In this document: positions 34,997-44,635 of the stretch, one piece after another
How positions within the stretch are numbered: the stretch's first letter is position 1
How the letters are laid out: each line of letters begins with the position of its first letter
Source of the DNA: Algihabitans albus
Lineage (GTDB): Bacteria; Pseudomonadota; Alphaproteobacteria; Kiloniellales; DSM-21159
Length of the DNA: 64,000 nucleotides
NCBI RefSeq assembly: GCF_003572205.1
Contig: NZ_QXNY01000001.1
Coordinates: 62,001-126,000, forward strand
Direction: 5' to 3'
Notes under the pieces: model-generated
Told to the model about the DNA's origin: nothing
Seen by the model: only the letters and a program-made list of their open reading frames with translations
Database searches by the model: none
Translations under genes and position numbers: made by a program

Positions 34997-35845
34997 ATGG
35001 AAAGCGCAATTCAGTTCCTGCTGTCCTGGAAGGCGGTGCTGGTCGGAGGGTGGCTGGCCGCCTTCTTCCTGGCCGAACGGCTGCGTCCGGCCGCGCAGCC
35101 GCCGGTCCGACCGCGCGGCGGCGAAGCCGGGTTCGGGGCCAAACGTCTCGCCCGCAATGCGGGTCTCTGGCTCGGCAACGCCGGGTTGTCGCTGCTTTTC
35201 GTGGTGCCGGTCAGCCTCTGGGCGGCCAGCGTCAGCCTGGACTGGCGGCCGGCCTGGTGGTCGGGCTGGCAAGGCCTGCTGATCGACCTGATCATCCTCG
35301 ATCTGGCGATCTACTGGTGGCACCGGGCCAACCACGAGATTCCCGTCCTCTGGCGCTTCCACGAGGTCCACCACCTGGACCGCTTCCTCGACACCACCAC
35401 GGCGGTTCGCTTCCACTTCGGCGAGGTCGCGCTCTCCGCCGCTTTCCGGGCCGGCCTGATCGTTCTGCTCGGCCTGCCGATCGTCTCGGTCCTGGTGTTC
35501 GAAATTCTGGTTCTGGTGGCGGCGATCTTCCACCACTCCAACCTGCGCCTGCCGCCGGGCCTGGAGCGCGCGCTCGGCCGGCTGGTAATTACGCCGAACC
35601 TTCATTGGATGCACCATCACGCGGTACGGCGCGACACCGACAGCAACTACGGAACGATCTTCAGCTTCTGGGATCCGCTGTTCGGCTCGCGGAATCCCAA
35701 CCCGCGTCGCCTGGGCATGACCATCGGGGTCGAACGCCGCGTGGAACAAAGCCTGCCGCAACTTCTGCTGCGGCCCTTCCTCTCCGAAACGGCGCGAACC
35801 ACCCCGCCGCTGCCGGCGTCGACATCATCCGCACAGGACGGCTAG
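34997..35845 (+). CDS. Sterol desaturase/fatty acid hydroxylase family protein
   Basis: A 282-residue di-iron membrane oxygenase. It has the His boxes of the family: H109-RAN-H113, H122-EVHH126, HHSN near 177 and NLHWMHHH near 200. Four or so hydrophobic segments anchor it in the membrane. The family includes carotenoid, fatty acid and sterol hydroxylases. The substrate is unknown here, and no lipid or carotenoid genes are adjacent. It lies 74 bases after bipA. Confidence 0.88.
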   Translation: MESAIQFLLSWKAVLVGGWLAAFFLAERLRPAAQPPVRPRGGEAGFGAKRLARNAGLWLGNAGLSLLFVVPVSLWAASVSLDWRPAWWSGWQGLLIDLIILDLAIYWWHRANHEIPVLWRFHEVHHLDRFLDTTTAVRFHFGEVALSAAFRAGLIVLLGLPIVSVLVFEILVLVAAIFHHSNLRLPPGLERALGRLVITPNLHWMHHHAVRRDTDSNYGTIFSFWDPLFGSRNPNPRRLGMTIGVERRVEQSLPQLLLRPFLSETARTTPPLPASTSSAQDG

Positions 35846-35880
35846 CCGACAGGCCGCATTGCGCCGGCGAAGTGCGAGAC

Positions 35881-36525
35881 CTACCGCCCGAGACCCACGT
35901 TCGGAAGGCCTCGGCTCTCGAAGCGGGCGCTGTCGACTGCCACGCCCCAGAGCGGGTCCACCAAGGAGACCTCCGTCGCTATGCCCTGGGCATCGATCAC
36001 GGTCCAGCCGAGCAGGGACAGAGGCTGCTCCGCGAAGCGCAGCACCAGTTCACCGCCATCCGGAGCCCCGGCATCCCGGACCCGCACCGACAGCTCCGCC
36101 GGTGAGCGCCGGAAGCCCATGACCTCGATGCCGTCGCTCAAGGTCGCCTCCTCCTTGAGCACCAGCCAAAGCGGGGTCTGCCACAGCGGCACGAAGGTAG
36201 GCTGTTCCAGCTCGCGGTCGTAGTAGAGCAGCTCCAGCCCATTGGCGATCATCAGGATCGGCACGGGAGGATCGTACTCGAAGCGCATCTTGCCGGGCCG
36301 GTCGAGCCAGAGCGTGCCCCGCGCGAAGCCGCCGTCGGAGGACACCTGGATGAAACGCGCCTCCAGCGTGCCGATGGAGCGCAGGTGGGACTCGAGCCGC
36401 TCCAAGTCGTCGAGATCCTGCTGAGTCAGCTGAAGCGGCTCGGACGCCCGAACCGAAGCGACCGGCGCGGCGACGGCGACGACCAAGCCGAGAATCAACG
36501 TCGCGAGCAGGTGGCGGAAAACCAT
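35881..36525 (-). CDS. lolA: Outer-membrane lipoprotein carrier LolA-like, copy 2
   Basis: A 214-residue exported protein of the LolA family. The signal peptide runs MVFRHLLATLILGLVVAVAAP and is cut near VRASE. The mature part has the family pattern ARFIQVSSDGGFARGTLWLDRPGKMRFEYDPPVPILMIANGLELLYYDRELEQPTFVPL. The start at 36525 has AAGGAG nine bases upstream. LolA carries lipoproteins from the LolCDE complex across the periplasm to LolB. This is the second of two tandem paralogs downstream of ftsK. Confidence 0.85.
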   Translation of the reverse strand: MVFRHLLATLILGLVVAVAAPVASVRASEPLQLTQQDLDDLERLESHLRSIGTLEARFIQVSSDGGFARGTLWLDRPGKMRFEYDPPVPILMIANGLELLYYDRELEQPTFVPLWQTPLWLVLKEEATLSDGIEVMGFRRSPAELSVRVRDAGAPDGGELVLRFAEQPLSLLGWTVIDAQGIATEVSLVDPLWGVAVDSARFESRGLPNVGLGR

Positions 36526-36681
36526 ACGGAAAGGCTCCTTGAAACAGATGAGGAAGGAGAACAAGACCGGCGGATTGTGGCATCGCTGGGGTCGGCTGAC
36601 GGCGCCGGAGAAGATCGCAGCGCTAGAGGCCGGGACGCGCCCCGACTCAGCGGGCACGTCGGCATGCAAGCCGGACGCGAC

Positions 36682-37380
36682 TCAGTTGTCGCCTCCGCTG
36701 CGCTCCTCCAGGCCGACATTGGGAAGATCGCGATATTGGAAGAGAGAGTCCTCGAGAGCCACGTCGAACTGCGTGTCCACCAGCGACACTTGAATGATGT
36801 AGCCCTGCTCGTCGACCACGCTCCAGCGCCGCAGCTCCAGGGGGCTGTCGCTGAACAGCAGATCGACCTGCGCCCGGCCCAGCGCACTCCGGCCCAGCAT
36901 CGAGACCAGCAGCGCACCCTGGCCGCGCTCGACGGCCAGGATCTCGACGGTATCGGTGAAGTCGATGGGATCGCGGGTCAGGAACCAGAGCGGCGATTGC
37001 GACAGCGGGATCTGCGAAGCGCTCTCGATCGACTTGTCGTACATCACCATGGTGTGGCCGTCGGAGATGAGCAAAAGCGGCACCGGAGCATCGTACTCGA
37101 AGCGCAGCTCGCCGGGCCGGCGCAGATAGATGTCGCCCTCGCTGAAATGACCGGTCGAGGTGATCTGCACGAAACGGCCGTGCACCGTACCGATTTGATT
37201 CAGGTAGTCCTCGGCACGCAACAGATCTTCGCGATCCTGCTCCGTCAGCGGCTCCGGCGTGCGCCAGGGGGCCGCGTCTTCTTGCGCGGAGGCCGCGGCC
37301 CCCGTCAGCAACAGGGCCAAAAGCAACAGGCCCGGCAGCGGGACGGCGGCGGTTCGCAACAGGTCTTTGAAGAGGCGCAC
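36682..37380 (-). CDS. lolA: Outer-membrane lipoprotein carrier LolA-like, copy 1
   Basis: A 232-residue LolA-family protein. It starts at GTG 37380, with GGAG nine bases upstream and only four bases after the ftsK stop, so it is in the ftsK operon. The signal peptide ends near AAASA-QED. The core shows GRFVQITSTGHFSEGDIYLRRPGELRFEYDAPVPLLLISDGHTMVMYDKSIESASQIPL, parallel to the neighbouring copy. The usual arrangement in related bacteria is one lolA after ftsK; the pair suggests an old duplication with divergence. Confidence 0.85.
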   Translation of the reverse strand: MRLFKDLLRTAAVPLPGLLLLALLLTGAAASAQEDAAPWRTPEPLTEQDREDLLRAEDYLNQIGTVHGRFVQITSTGHFSEGDIYLRRPGELRFEYDAPVPLLLISDGHTMVMYDKSIESASQIPLSQSPLWFLTRDPIDFTDTVEILAVERGQGALLVSMLGRSALGRAQVDLLFSDSPLELRRWSVVDEQGYIIQVSLVDTQFDVALEDSLFQYRDLPNVGLEERSGGDN

Positions 37381-37384
37381 CGCT

Positions 37385-39814
37385 CTAGTCTCCGTCAGGT
37401 CCGTGATCGGGCAGCAGGATCTCACGCTTGCCGACGTGGTTGGCCGGCCCCACGATTCCCTGCGCCTCCATCTCTTCTACGAGATTGGCCGCCCGATTGT
37501 ACCCGATTTGAAGTTGACGCTGGATGAACGAGGTGGAGGCCTTGCGATGCTGGGCCACGACTGCGACCGCGCGGTCGAACAACTCGTTGCCGCTCCCGCC
37601 GCCCGGACCGCCGCCGGTCAGACCCAGGTCGCCGCCACCCGCATCCAGCTCGTCCGTGACGCCCTCGACATAGCTGGGTTCGCCCAAGGCCTTAAGGTAG
37701 GCCACCACTTCCTCGACCTCCTGGTCGCTGACGAAGGGGCCGTGGACGCGGGCGATGCGGCCGCCATGGGCCATGTAGAGCATGTCGCCCATGCCCAGCA
37801 GATGCTCGCCGCCCGATTCGCCCAGGATGGTGCGGCTGTCGATCTTGCTGGTGACCTGGAAGGAGATGCGGGTCGGGAAGTTGGCCTTGATGGTGCCGGT
37901 GATGACGTCGACCGAGGGGCGCTGGGTCGCCATGATCAGATGGATGCCGGCCGCGCGCGCCATCTGCGCCAGGCGCTGGATCGCGGCCTCCACCTCCTTG
38001 CCGGCGACCAGCATCAGGTCGGCCATCTCGTCGACGATCACGACGATGTAGGGCAGCGTCTCCAGCTCGAAGGGCTGTTCCTCGTGGATCGGCTGGCCGG
38101 TGTCGGGATCGAAGCCGGTCTGCACCCGCCGGGTCAGGACCTCGCCCGACTTCTGCGCCTGTTCGATGCGGGCGTTGTAGCCGTCGATATTGCGCACGCC
38201 GAGCCGGCTCATGGCGCGGTAGCGCTCCTCCATCTCGCGCACCGCCCACTTCAGCGCGACGACCGCCTTCTTCGGCTCCGTCACCACCGGGCTGAGCAGA
38301 TGGGGAATGCCGTCGTAGACGCTCAGCTCCAGCATCTTCGGATCAACCATGATGAAGCGGCACTTGTCGGGTCCATGGCGATAGAGCAGCGAGACGATCA
38401 TCGCGTTGACCGAAACCGACTTGCCCGAGCCGGTGGTGCCCGCGACCAGCAGGTGCGGCATGCGGGCGAGGTCCACCAGTTGGGGATGGCCGCCGATATC
38501 CTTCCCCAGCACCAGCGGCAGATTGCCGCCCGCCTTCTCGAAAGCGTCGGCGGCGAGCAGCTCGCGCAGATAGACCGTCTCGCGCTTGGCGTTGGGCAGC
38601 TCGATCCCGATCACGCTGGAGCCCGGGACAACGGCGACACGTACGGAGATCGCCGACATGGAACGGGCGATGTCGTCGGCGAGATTGACGACGCGGCTGG
38701 TCTTGGTGCCCGGTGCCGGTTCCAGCTCGTAGCGCGTGACCACCGGACCGGGGCGCACCTTCACGATCTCGCCCTTGACCCCGAAGTCCTCCAGCACGCC
38801 CTCCAGAAGCCGGGCGTTCTTCTCCAGCGCGTCCTGACTCTGCGCGCCCTCGCGGCTACGCGGCGGCTCGGCGAGCAGCGCCAGCGGCGGCGGCTCGTAG
38901 CTGCCGTTTTCCAGCGCGAGGCGGCCCTGGGCCGCCTCGCGGCCGCGTTTGCCCGGCTGCGGCTTCGACTTCGGCTCGACGCGCGTCGCGACGGCCGGCT
39001 TCGGCGGCGGCGCGCTGACCGCTTCCTCCGCCGCATCCGCGCCGAAGTGCGGCTCGGCCCGGCGCTGGCGTTTACGGGCCGCGGCTCTGGCTTGACCGGC
39101 CTCCTCGGGCTGCGGCCGCCGGTTCAGACGGCGCAGCGCCCTGTAGCCGACGGCGATCCCTTGACCGGCGACGGCCGAGGCCCGCCGCGCGCCACGTCCG
39201 GCGGCACGATATTCGCCACCTTCCAAGGCGACCAGATAGACGAAGGCCGCCGTCGCCGGGACCGCCGCCAAAGCCGCCCCGATCCAGTCCTGCCAGGGGC
39301 CGAACCAGGAAAGCATTTGGGTCAAGTGGGCGAGCAGCAGGTCGCCGACGAAGCCGCCGAGATCGGCCGCCTGTACCCAGCCGGCGGGGCGCGGCAGGCC
39401 GTCGAGCGCCGTCGCGGCCAGCAGCAACATGAGCGGAAACAGGGCCAGACGCAGGCCCCAGCGCGGCAAGGCCTTGTCGCGCAGCAACCGCCAGGCCCAG
39501 CCGAGCAGAACCAGCGCGACCAGACTCGCCGCCAGGCCCAGCGTGGCCAGCGAGAAGTCGGCCACCCAGGCGCCGGGCCGGCCCAGCAGATTCCGTACGG
39601 CCGCATCGGTCGCGACGTTCGGACCGGGATCGCCCGGATGATAGGTGAGGAGCGCCAGCAGGCCAGCCAGACCGAGCGCCAGAGCCAGACCGCCGAGCGC
39701 TTCGGCACCGCGTTTCCTGAGGAAGTCGCCGGCGCCGGCGGGCAAGAGCCTGCGCCCGCCCGCGGCCTTCCCGCCGCTGCGCCGCTTACCGCTCGTTGCT
39801 CCCTGGAGTGCCAT
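37385..39814 (-). CDS. ftsK: DNA translocase FtsK
   Basis: An 809-residue FtsK. Four N-terminal membrane segments lie within about residues 35-195. A basic, Pro-rich linker follows, then the motor domain with Walker [10 protein letters not shown], Walker [14 protein letters not shown] and [34 protein letters not shown]. The gamma winged-helix domain at the end (about 745-805, [37 protein letters not shown]) binds KOPS sites. FtsK coordinates chromosome dimer resolution with septation. A tandem pair of lolA genes follows four bases downstream. Confidence 0.96.
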   Translation of the reverse strand: MALQGATSGKRRSGGKAAGGRRLLPAGAGDFLRKRGAEALGGLALALGLAGLLALLTYHPGDPGPNVATDAAVRNLLGRPGAWVADFSLATLGLAASLVALVLLGWAWRLLRDKALPRWGLRLALFPLMLLLAATALDGLPRPAGWVQAADLGGFVGDLLLAHLTQMLSWFGPWQDWIGAALAAVPATAAFVYLVALEGGEYRAAGRGARRASAVAGQGIAVGYRALRRLNRRPQPEEAGQARAAARKRQRRAEPHFGADAAEEAVSAPPPKPAVATRVEPKSKPQPGKRGREAAQGRLALENGSYEPPPLALLAEPPRSREGAQSQDALEKNARLLEGVLEDFGVKGEIVKVRPGPVVTRYELEPAPGTKTSRVVNLADDIARSMSAISVRVAVVPGSSVIGIELPNAKRETVYLRELLAADAFEKAGGNLPLVLGKDIGGHPQLVDLARMPHLLVAGTTGSGKSVSVNAMIVSLLYRHGPDKCRFIMVDPKMLELSVYDGIPHLLSPVVTEPKKAVVALKWAVREMEERYRAMSRLGVRNIDGYNARIEQAQKSGEVLTRRVQTGFDPDTGQPIHEEQPFELETLPYIVVIVDEMADLMLVAGKEVEAAIQRLAQMARAAGIHLIMATQRPSVDVITGTIKANFPTRISFQVTSKIDSRTILGESGGEHLLGMGDMLYMAHGGRIARVHGPFVSDQEVEEVVAYLKALGEPSYVEGVTDELDAGGGDLGLTGGGPGGGSGNELFDRAVAVVAQHRKASTSFIQRQLQIGYNRAANLVEEMEAQGIVGPANHVGKREILLPDHGPDGD

Positions 39815-39916
39815 TATCCGCGAACTGCCATGTCCGTTACCGAAGTGTCTGTTACCGGGTGTTCGTTCCCGAGTGTCGATCCCCGCCCCGCCCGTGCCGA
39901 GCGCTCTCGCTCCCCC

Positions 39917-41272
39917 CTATCGTCCGATCCCGTCGCCGAGAACCTCGACCAGGCGGGTGAGCGCGCGCTCCGTGGTTTCGCCGTCGTAGACCAGGGCGAC
40001 CCGGATGTAGCGTTCGCCGGCGTTGTCGGGCAAGTCGGCGGGTCCCGCCATATAGGCGCCCGGCAGCACGCGCAGGCCCGCCTCGGCCCAGAGCTTGCGG
40101 GCCGCCGCTTCGCCGTCGCCGACGTCGAGCCAGAGAAAGAAGCCGCCGGCCGGCCTGCTGTAGCCATAGCGGCCCGCGAGGGCCCGCTCCGCCCGTTCGA
40201 AGAGATCGCCGTAGTAGGCCCGAGTGCGCGCCGAAAGATCGTGGTCGCGCCAGAGGCGGGTGCCGGCGCGCTGGATCGGCAAGGGAACGCCGGCCCCGCC
40301 GATCCGCAGGCAGGCATCGACCCGCTCGACCAGTTCCGGATCGCCGGCCAGAAACCCGCAGCGCAGCCCCGCCGCGCTGGCGCGCTTGGAGAGCGAGTGA
40401 AACACCAGCAAGCCCTCCAGCGACCCGCCCTCGGCCGCCGCGGCCTGCAGCGCGCCAGCCGGCGGTGCGTCCAGATAGACGTCGGCGTAGCACTCGTCGG
40501 CCAGCAGCGTGAAGCCGCAGGCCCTGGCCAGATGCAGTGTGGCGCGCCACCCCTCCAGATCCAGGGCCGTTCCTTGCGGATTCGACGGACTGCAGAGATA
40601 GGCCAGCAAGCTGGTGCCGAGGGTATGGGCCGGCAGATTGGCCAGATCCGGCAGGAAGTTCGTGTCCGCCGAGGCCGGCACGAAAACCGGCGCCAGGCCC
40701 GCCACGGCCGCCGCACCCATGTAGCAATGGTAGCCTGGAGAGGGCAGCAGTACCGCGTTGCGCTCGGGCTCGCCGTCGGCGGCCGCCGTCGCCAGGGCCA
40801 GGGCGGCGAAGAAGAGGCCTTCGCGGCTTCCGGGAACCGGCAGCACATGCCGCGCCGGGTCGAGCCAGCCCGACGGCAGCTCGTAGCGGCGCTCCAGGTA
40901 GGCGACACAGGCTTCGGCATGCTCGCTGGTGCCGCGCGGCGGCGGGTAGCGGCCCCAGGCGCCCAGATCCGCCGTCAGCTCGTCCAGGACGTAGGCGGGC
41001 GGGGGGGTCTGCGGGTCGCCGACCGACAGGTTGATCGGCGCACCGTCCGGGGCCGGCGACGCCCCTGGCCGGATGTCGGCGAGCAAGCCGTTGAGCCGGA
41101 TGAAGGGGTGAAAATCGCGCGGATCGCGCCGCCGTGCCGGACCTTGATGGGGCAGCACGTGATTTTGCGGCGCGTGCAGCGGTAGCGGTAGCGGGCTCGG
41201 ATCTCCAGCGGACTCTCTCGCCGAATCGCGCGGCATCTCTGCCGGCACTCCCATATCGGGCGCCGTGGACAT
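39917..41272 (-). CDS. Class I/II aminotransferase, possibly N-succinyl-DAP aminotransferase
   Basis: A 451-residue PLP aminotransferase. K296 in FHSLSKRASAAGLRCGF is the Schiff-base lysine, with PSPGYHCY, SPSNPQGTAL and LADECYADVY as the other active-site motifs. The SKRS/SKRASAAGLR pattern recalls DapC/succinyldiaminopimelate aminotransferase. The first 50 residues look unstructured, so the real start may be one of the in-frame ATGs just downstream of 41272. It lies 102 bases before ftsK in the same direction. A role in lysine or peptidoglycan precursor synthesis is probable, not proven. Confidence 0.8.
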   Translation of the reverse strand: MSTAPDMGVPAEMPRDSARESAGDPSPLPLPLHAPQNHVLPHQGPARRRDPRDFHPFIRLNGLLADIRPGASPAPDGAPINLSVGDPQTPPPAYVLDELTADLGAWGRYPPPRGTSEHAEACVAYLERRYELPSGWLDPARHVLPVPGSREGLFFAALALATAAADGEPERNAVLLPSPGYHCYMGAAAVAGLAPVFVPASADTNFLPDLANLPAHTLGTSLLAYLCSPSNPQGTALDLEGWRATLHLARACGFTLLADECYADVYLDAPPAGALQAAAAEGGSLEGLLVFHSLSKRASAAGLRCGFLAGDPELVERVDACLRIGGAGVPLPIQRAGTRLWRDHDLSARTRAYYGDLFERAERALAGRYGYSRPAGGFFLWLDVGDGEAAARKLWAEAGLRVLPGAYMAGPADLPDNAGERYIRVALVYDGETTERALTRLVEVLGDGIGR

Positions 41273-41558
41273 GGACGACGGACCCCCTTCCCTCTATGAC
41301 GACGCAGGGTTGGATCGAATCGCCGATCCCCCTGCGGGCCTCTTGCGGTGAACATTCTGTGTACCATGCCGTGTTACGGCAGGGACAAACCAAAAACGAT
41401 AACCTGATCGTTCAAAGGTTTAGCAAACTCTTGGGGGATACGCGCCGCGACTCCCAAGATGTCGTCAGAACGAATCGTGTTTGTTCACCCTTCCGAGTCG
41501 ACTCGAAGTCGCGCCCGATTCGCACGGCATCGACCCAAGATCTAGTATGCCAGCTCTT

Positions 41559-42815
41559 TCAGCGTTCCACAGCCGCGTCGTCCGATCCCGTCGAGGGCTC
41601 GGGCCAGATCCTGAAGGCCACCTGATGCACCACAACGGCGATCAGAGCACCAAGGGTCATGACGTAAACCACGGCATAGGGCTCGAAACCCTGCAGGAAA
41701 CCGACGGACTGACTGGTGGCGGCCCCCAGGCCGAGCTGAAGGAAGCCGGCCAGTCCCGCGGCCGTGCCGGCCAGGCGCGGATTGACGCTGACCGCGCCGG
41801 CGATCCCGTTGGGAATCGCCAGGCCGTTGCCGAGCGCCACCAACATCATCGGCGTGAACAGCGCCCAGGGCGCCAGCGCACCGGCCAGAAACAGACCGAG
41901 GGCGGCCGCCGCGCCGAGGAACGCCACGACCGTACCCAGGGCGACCATCCGCTCGACCCCCAGCCGTTCGGAGAAGCGCCCGGCCAGGCCGTTGCCGGAC
42001 ATGTAGCCGAGGCCGGAGAGGATGAACCAGAGGCCGTATTCCACCGGACTCCGGCCCAGCACTTCGACCATCACGTAGGGCGCGCCGGCGAGGAAGGAGA
42101 AGAAGACCGAGGAGGTGAAACCCGTCGTCAGCGCATAGGCGTTGAACCGCGGGCGCCGCAGCAGCCAGCCGTAACCCTCGATCAGGCCGCGCCCTCCGCC
42201 GCCGAGGCTGCGCGCATGATGCGTTTCGTGAAGGTAGGCGTGACAGGCGAGCACCACGCCGACGCCCGCCCCGGCCAGCAGCCAGAAACCCGCGCGCCAG
42301 TCGAAAGCCTGGTCGAGCAGACCGCCGACGGAGGGCGCGACCATCGGGGCCAGAACCCAGGCCATGGTGATATAGCCGATCATGCTGGCCGCCTTGTCGC
42401 GGCCGTAGAGATCGCGAACGATCGCGCGGGCCAGTACGATCCCGGCCGCCCCGCCCAGCGCCTGAGCCAGCCGCGCGGCGATCAGCAGTTCGATGCTGGG
42501 TGCCGCCGCCGCCGCAAGGCTGCCCGCCACGAACAACCAGAGCCCCGCAATCAGCATCGGCCGTCGCCCGAAGCGGTCGGACAAGGGCCCATAGACAAGC
42601 TGCGCGGTCGCCAGGCCGATCAGATAGAGGGTCAGCGTAAGCTGGGCCGTGGCGTAGGGAATGCCGAAGTCGGCCTGCAGGCCCGGCATCGAGGGCACAA
42701 AGAGGTTCAGGGCCAGCGGCCCGATCGCCGAGACGGCGACCAGAATCAACAAGGATGGCTTTGGCTGAGACGCTGCGCCCGCGTCGCGGGCCAGCGCCGC
42801 CTCGTCACGTGGCAT
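41559..42815 (-). CDS. MFS drug-resistance transporter, Bcr/CflA type
   Basis: A 418-residue twelve-helix exporter of the major facilitator superfamily. It has LNLFVPSMPGLQADFGI in helix 1, the loop 2-3 motif GPLSDRFGRRPML and the helix 5 antiporter region VLARAIVRDLYGRDKAASMIGYI. Members of the Bcr/CflA group export antibiotics and other drugs by proton antiport. The start at 42815 has AGGA upstream and removes 56 unsupported residues. No regulator is adjacent. Confidence 0.9.
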   Translation of the reverse strand: MPRDEAALARDAGAASQPKPSLLILVAVSAIGPLALNLFVPSMPGLQADFGIPYATAQLTLTLYLIGLATAQLVYGPLSDRFGRRPMLIAGLWLFVAGSLAAAAAPSIELLIAARLAQALGGAAGIVLARAIVRDLYGRDKAASMIGYITMAWVLAPMVAPSVGGLLDQAFDWRAGFWLLAGAGVGVVLACHAYLHETHHARSLGGGGRGLIEGYGWLLRRPRFNAYALTTGFTSSVFFSFLAGAPYVMVEVLGRSPVEYGLWFILSGLGYMSGNGLAGRFSERLGVERMVALGTVVAFLGAAAALGLFLAGALAPWALFTPMMLVALGNGLAIPNGIAGAVSVNPRLAGTAAGLAGFLQLGLGAATSQSVGFLQGFEPYAVVYVMTLGALIAVVVHQVAFRIWPEPSTGSDDAAVER

Positions 42816-43024
42816 TTGGGCAAGTCCTATCGGCTGACGGGAGCTTAGGGCACTGCCATTCCCTGAGGATGTCGCACGGGGGTCTCTGGTCGATCTCCCG
42901 CGAGCCCCCTCATGGCAGGGCGTCTTTATGATGGTATCCGGCGTACCGTCCGGCAAACCCAGCCTCTGCATGGCTGGGTCCAAGCGCGGACCCGGCTCGC
43001 CGCAAGACAGTCGAGCGGCTAACC

Positions 43025-43903
43025 CTAAGCGCCGCCGCTCCAGGGGCCGGCCTTGGGCGCCTGGCCCATCTCGCCCGCCAGCGCACGCAGGCGGGAGACG
43101 CGATTGGTGGTGTTGGGATGGGTCGAGAAGAGGCTATCGACCGCCTGGGCATGCAGTGGGTTGATGATGAACATATGCGCCGTCGCCGGATTGCGCTCGG
43201 CCGGCTGGTTGTCGATCTGCGCGGCGCTGGCCTGGATCTTCTCGAGCGCGCTGGCGAGCCAGAGGGGCCGGCCGGAAATCTCGGCGCCGATCCGGTCGGC
43301 TTCGTACTCGCGCGAGCGGCTGATCGCCATCTGCACGAGACCGGCGGCCAGCGGCGCCAGGATCATCAGCGCGAGGGTGCCGATCAGGCCCAGGGGATTG
43401 TTGCGGTTGCCGCCGAAGAAGAGCGCGAAGTTGGCGAGCATGGAGATGGCGCCGGCCAGCGTCGCCGTGATCGTCATGATCAGCGTGTCGCGGTTCTTCA
43501 CATGGGCCAGCTCATGCGCCATCACCCCCGCTACCTCTTCCGTCGAGAGACGCTGCAGCAGCCCGGTGGTGGCCGCGACGGCCGCGTTCTCGGGATTACG
43601 CCCGGTCGCGAAGGCGTTCGGCTGCGGATTCTCGATGATGTAGACCTTGGGCATCGGCAAGCCGGCGTTTCCGGCCATCTGCTCCACCAGGCCATGGAGG
43701 GTCGGGGCGGTCTTGGCATCGACCTGACGCGCGCCGTACATGCGCAGCACGACCTTGTCGCTGTTCCAGTAGGCGAAGAGGTTCATGCCGGCGGCCACCG
43801 CCAACGCGATCAGCAGGCCCGCCTCGCCGCCCAGGAGGAAGCCGATGCCGACGAACAGCGCCGTCATGACGGCCATCAGCATGAAGGTGCGCATCATATT
43901 CAT
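43025..43903 (-). CDS. htpX: Membrane zinc protease HtpX
   Basis: A 292-residue integral membrane M48 metalloprotease. The zinc-binding HELAH motif is at 130-134 ([14 protein letters not shown]), with the third ligand Glu in [11 protein letters not shown]. Four hydrophobic segments flank the catalytic site, two at the N-terminus and two after the motif. HtpX degrades misfolded membrane proteins together with FtsH, usually under envelope or heat stress. Length and motifs are normal. Confidence 0.95.
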   Translation of the reverse strand: MNMMRTFMLMAVMTALFVGIGFLLGGEAGLLIALAVAAGMNLFAYWNSDKVVLRMYGARQVDAKTAPTLHGLVEQMAGNAGLPMPKVYIIENPQPNAFATGRNPENAAVAATTGLLQRLSTEEVAGVMAHELAHVKNRDTLIMTITATLAGAISMLANFALFFGGNRNNPLGLIGTLALMILAPLAAGLVQMAISRSREYEADRIGAEISGRPLWLASALEKIQASAAQIDNQPAERNPATAHMFIINPLHAQAVDSLFSTHPNTTNRVSRLRALAGEMGQAPKAGPWSGGA

Positions 43904-43973
43904 GAAGAAAACTCGATCCCTGCAGCTCCTGGCGAGCCATAGGCCTTTTCCGCCAAGGCCTTGGCGCGACCCA

Positions 43974-44114
43974 CTAGACTAGATAGTGATCAGTCGGCCC
44001 CACGTATTGGGTCCGGCGATTACCTTGAATCTGGTCTGGATTCAAAGTGTTAGAGTCTGTTTCTTGGGATCGGCGGAACCGCGAAGCGAGTCCGCCGATC
44101 CCAACATGCTCTAG
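43974..44114 (+). repeat. Dispersed repeat, copy 2
   Basis: 141 bases matching 16938-17079, from CTAGACTAG at the left to CTCTAG at the right. This copy keeps the full internal hairpin: TTGGGATCGGCGGA (from 44066) pairs with TCCGCCGATCCCAA (to 44104) around a 13-base loop. It lies between htpX and the DUF1674 gene and codes for nothing recognisable. Confidence 0.85.
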
Positions 44115-44182
44115 CAGATGGACGTCGGCGCAAAGCCCTTCAAGCCTTGGCAGCCCAGCCCTTCGGCGCCATATCCTGACCT

Positions 44183-44440
44183 ATGTTCGATCTTTTCAAA
44201 TCTCACCGTCCGCGAAACGCCAAGCCTCCCAAGCGCGCGCCGGAGGCACCGCAGGCCAAGCGGCGTGTCGCTCGGGCCGATCTGGACCGTGCCGAAGCGG
44301 AGGCCAAGTCCGCCGAGCAAAGGCAGGCCGGCGAGGGCGAGGCCGGTAGCGGCAAGGTCGAGGAACTGGGCGGTCCGAACGGCCCCGAACCCACCCGCTA
44401 CGGCGATTGGGAACGCAAAGGCATCTGCTACGATTTCTAG
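44183..44440 (+). CDS. DUF1674 protein, SdhAF4-type succinate dehydrogenase assembly factor
   Basis: An 85-residue protein. The C-terminus EELGGPNGPEPTRYGDWERKGICYDF is the signature of DUF1674, homologous to the eukaryotic SDHAF4 that helps flavinylated SdhA assemble into succinate dehydrogenase. The N-terminal half is Lys/Ala-rich and probably disordered. It starts at ATG 44183. The stop TAG again lies in a CTAG that begins a repeat-like intergenic stretch. Confidence 0.85.
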   Translation: MFDLFKSHRPRNAKPPKRAPEAPQAKRRVARADLDRAEAEAKSAEQRQAGEGEAGSGKVEELGGPNGPEPTRYGDWERKGICYDF

Positions 44441-44493
44441 CCCGGCTCGATAAGCTTGCCGGCCAAGCTTCGGACCTGACGGCCTAGCGCTTC

Positions 44494-44594
44494 GCCTTTC
44501 GACAAGCTCAGGATGAAGCGCTCACCGGGCTGAAACTCCCGAACGCAGAGAGGCGGGCACGGCCCCCCGTCATGCCGAGCCTGTCGAGGCGCGA
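44494..44594. repeat. REP-like inverted pair in the DUF1674-argG gap
   Basis: TTTCGACAAGCTCAGGATGA (44497-44516) and, on the opposite strand, a related arm read from CATGCCGAGCCTGTCGAGGC (44574-44593) form a loose inverted pair. They match the CATCCTGAGCCTGTCGAAG-type sequence found scattered between genes in many proteobacteria. The 195-base gap (44441-44635) holds no gene. Confidence 0.6.
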
Positions 44595-44635
44595 AAGGCA
44601 GCCTGCGCCAGTCGGCTATCCGTTGAGCCTTTGTC

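Noticed and set aside
37259-41185. A 1308-residue open frame opposite ftsK and the aminotransferase gene
   Set aside because: Antisense shadow; Arg/Gly/Ala-rich without motifs, while both sense genes have full families.
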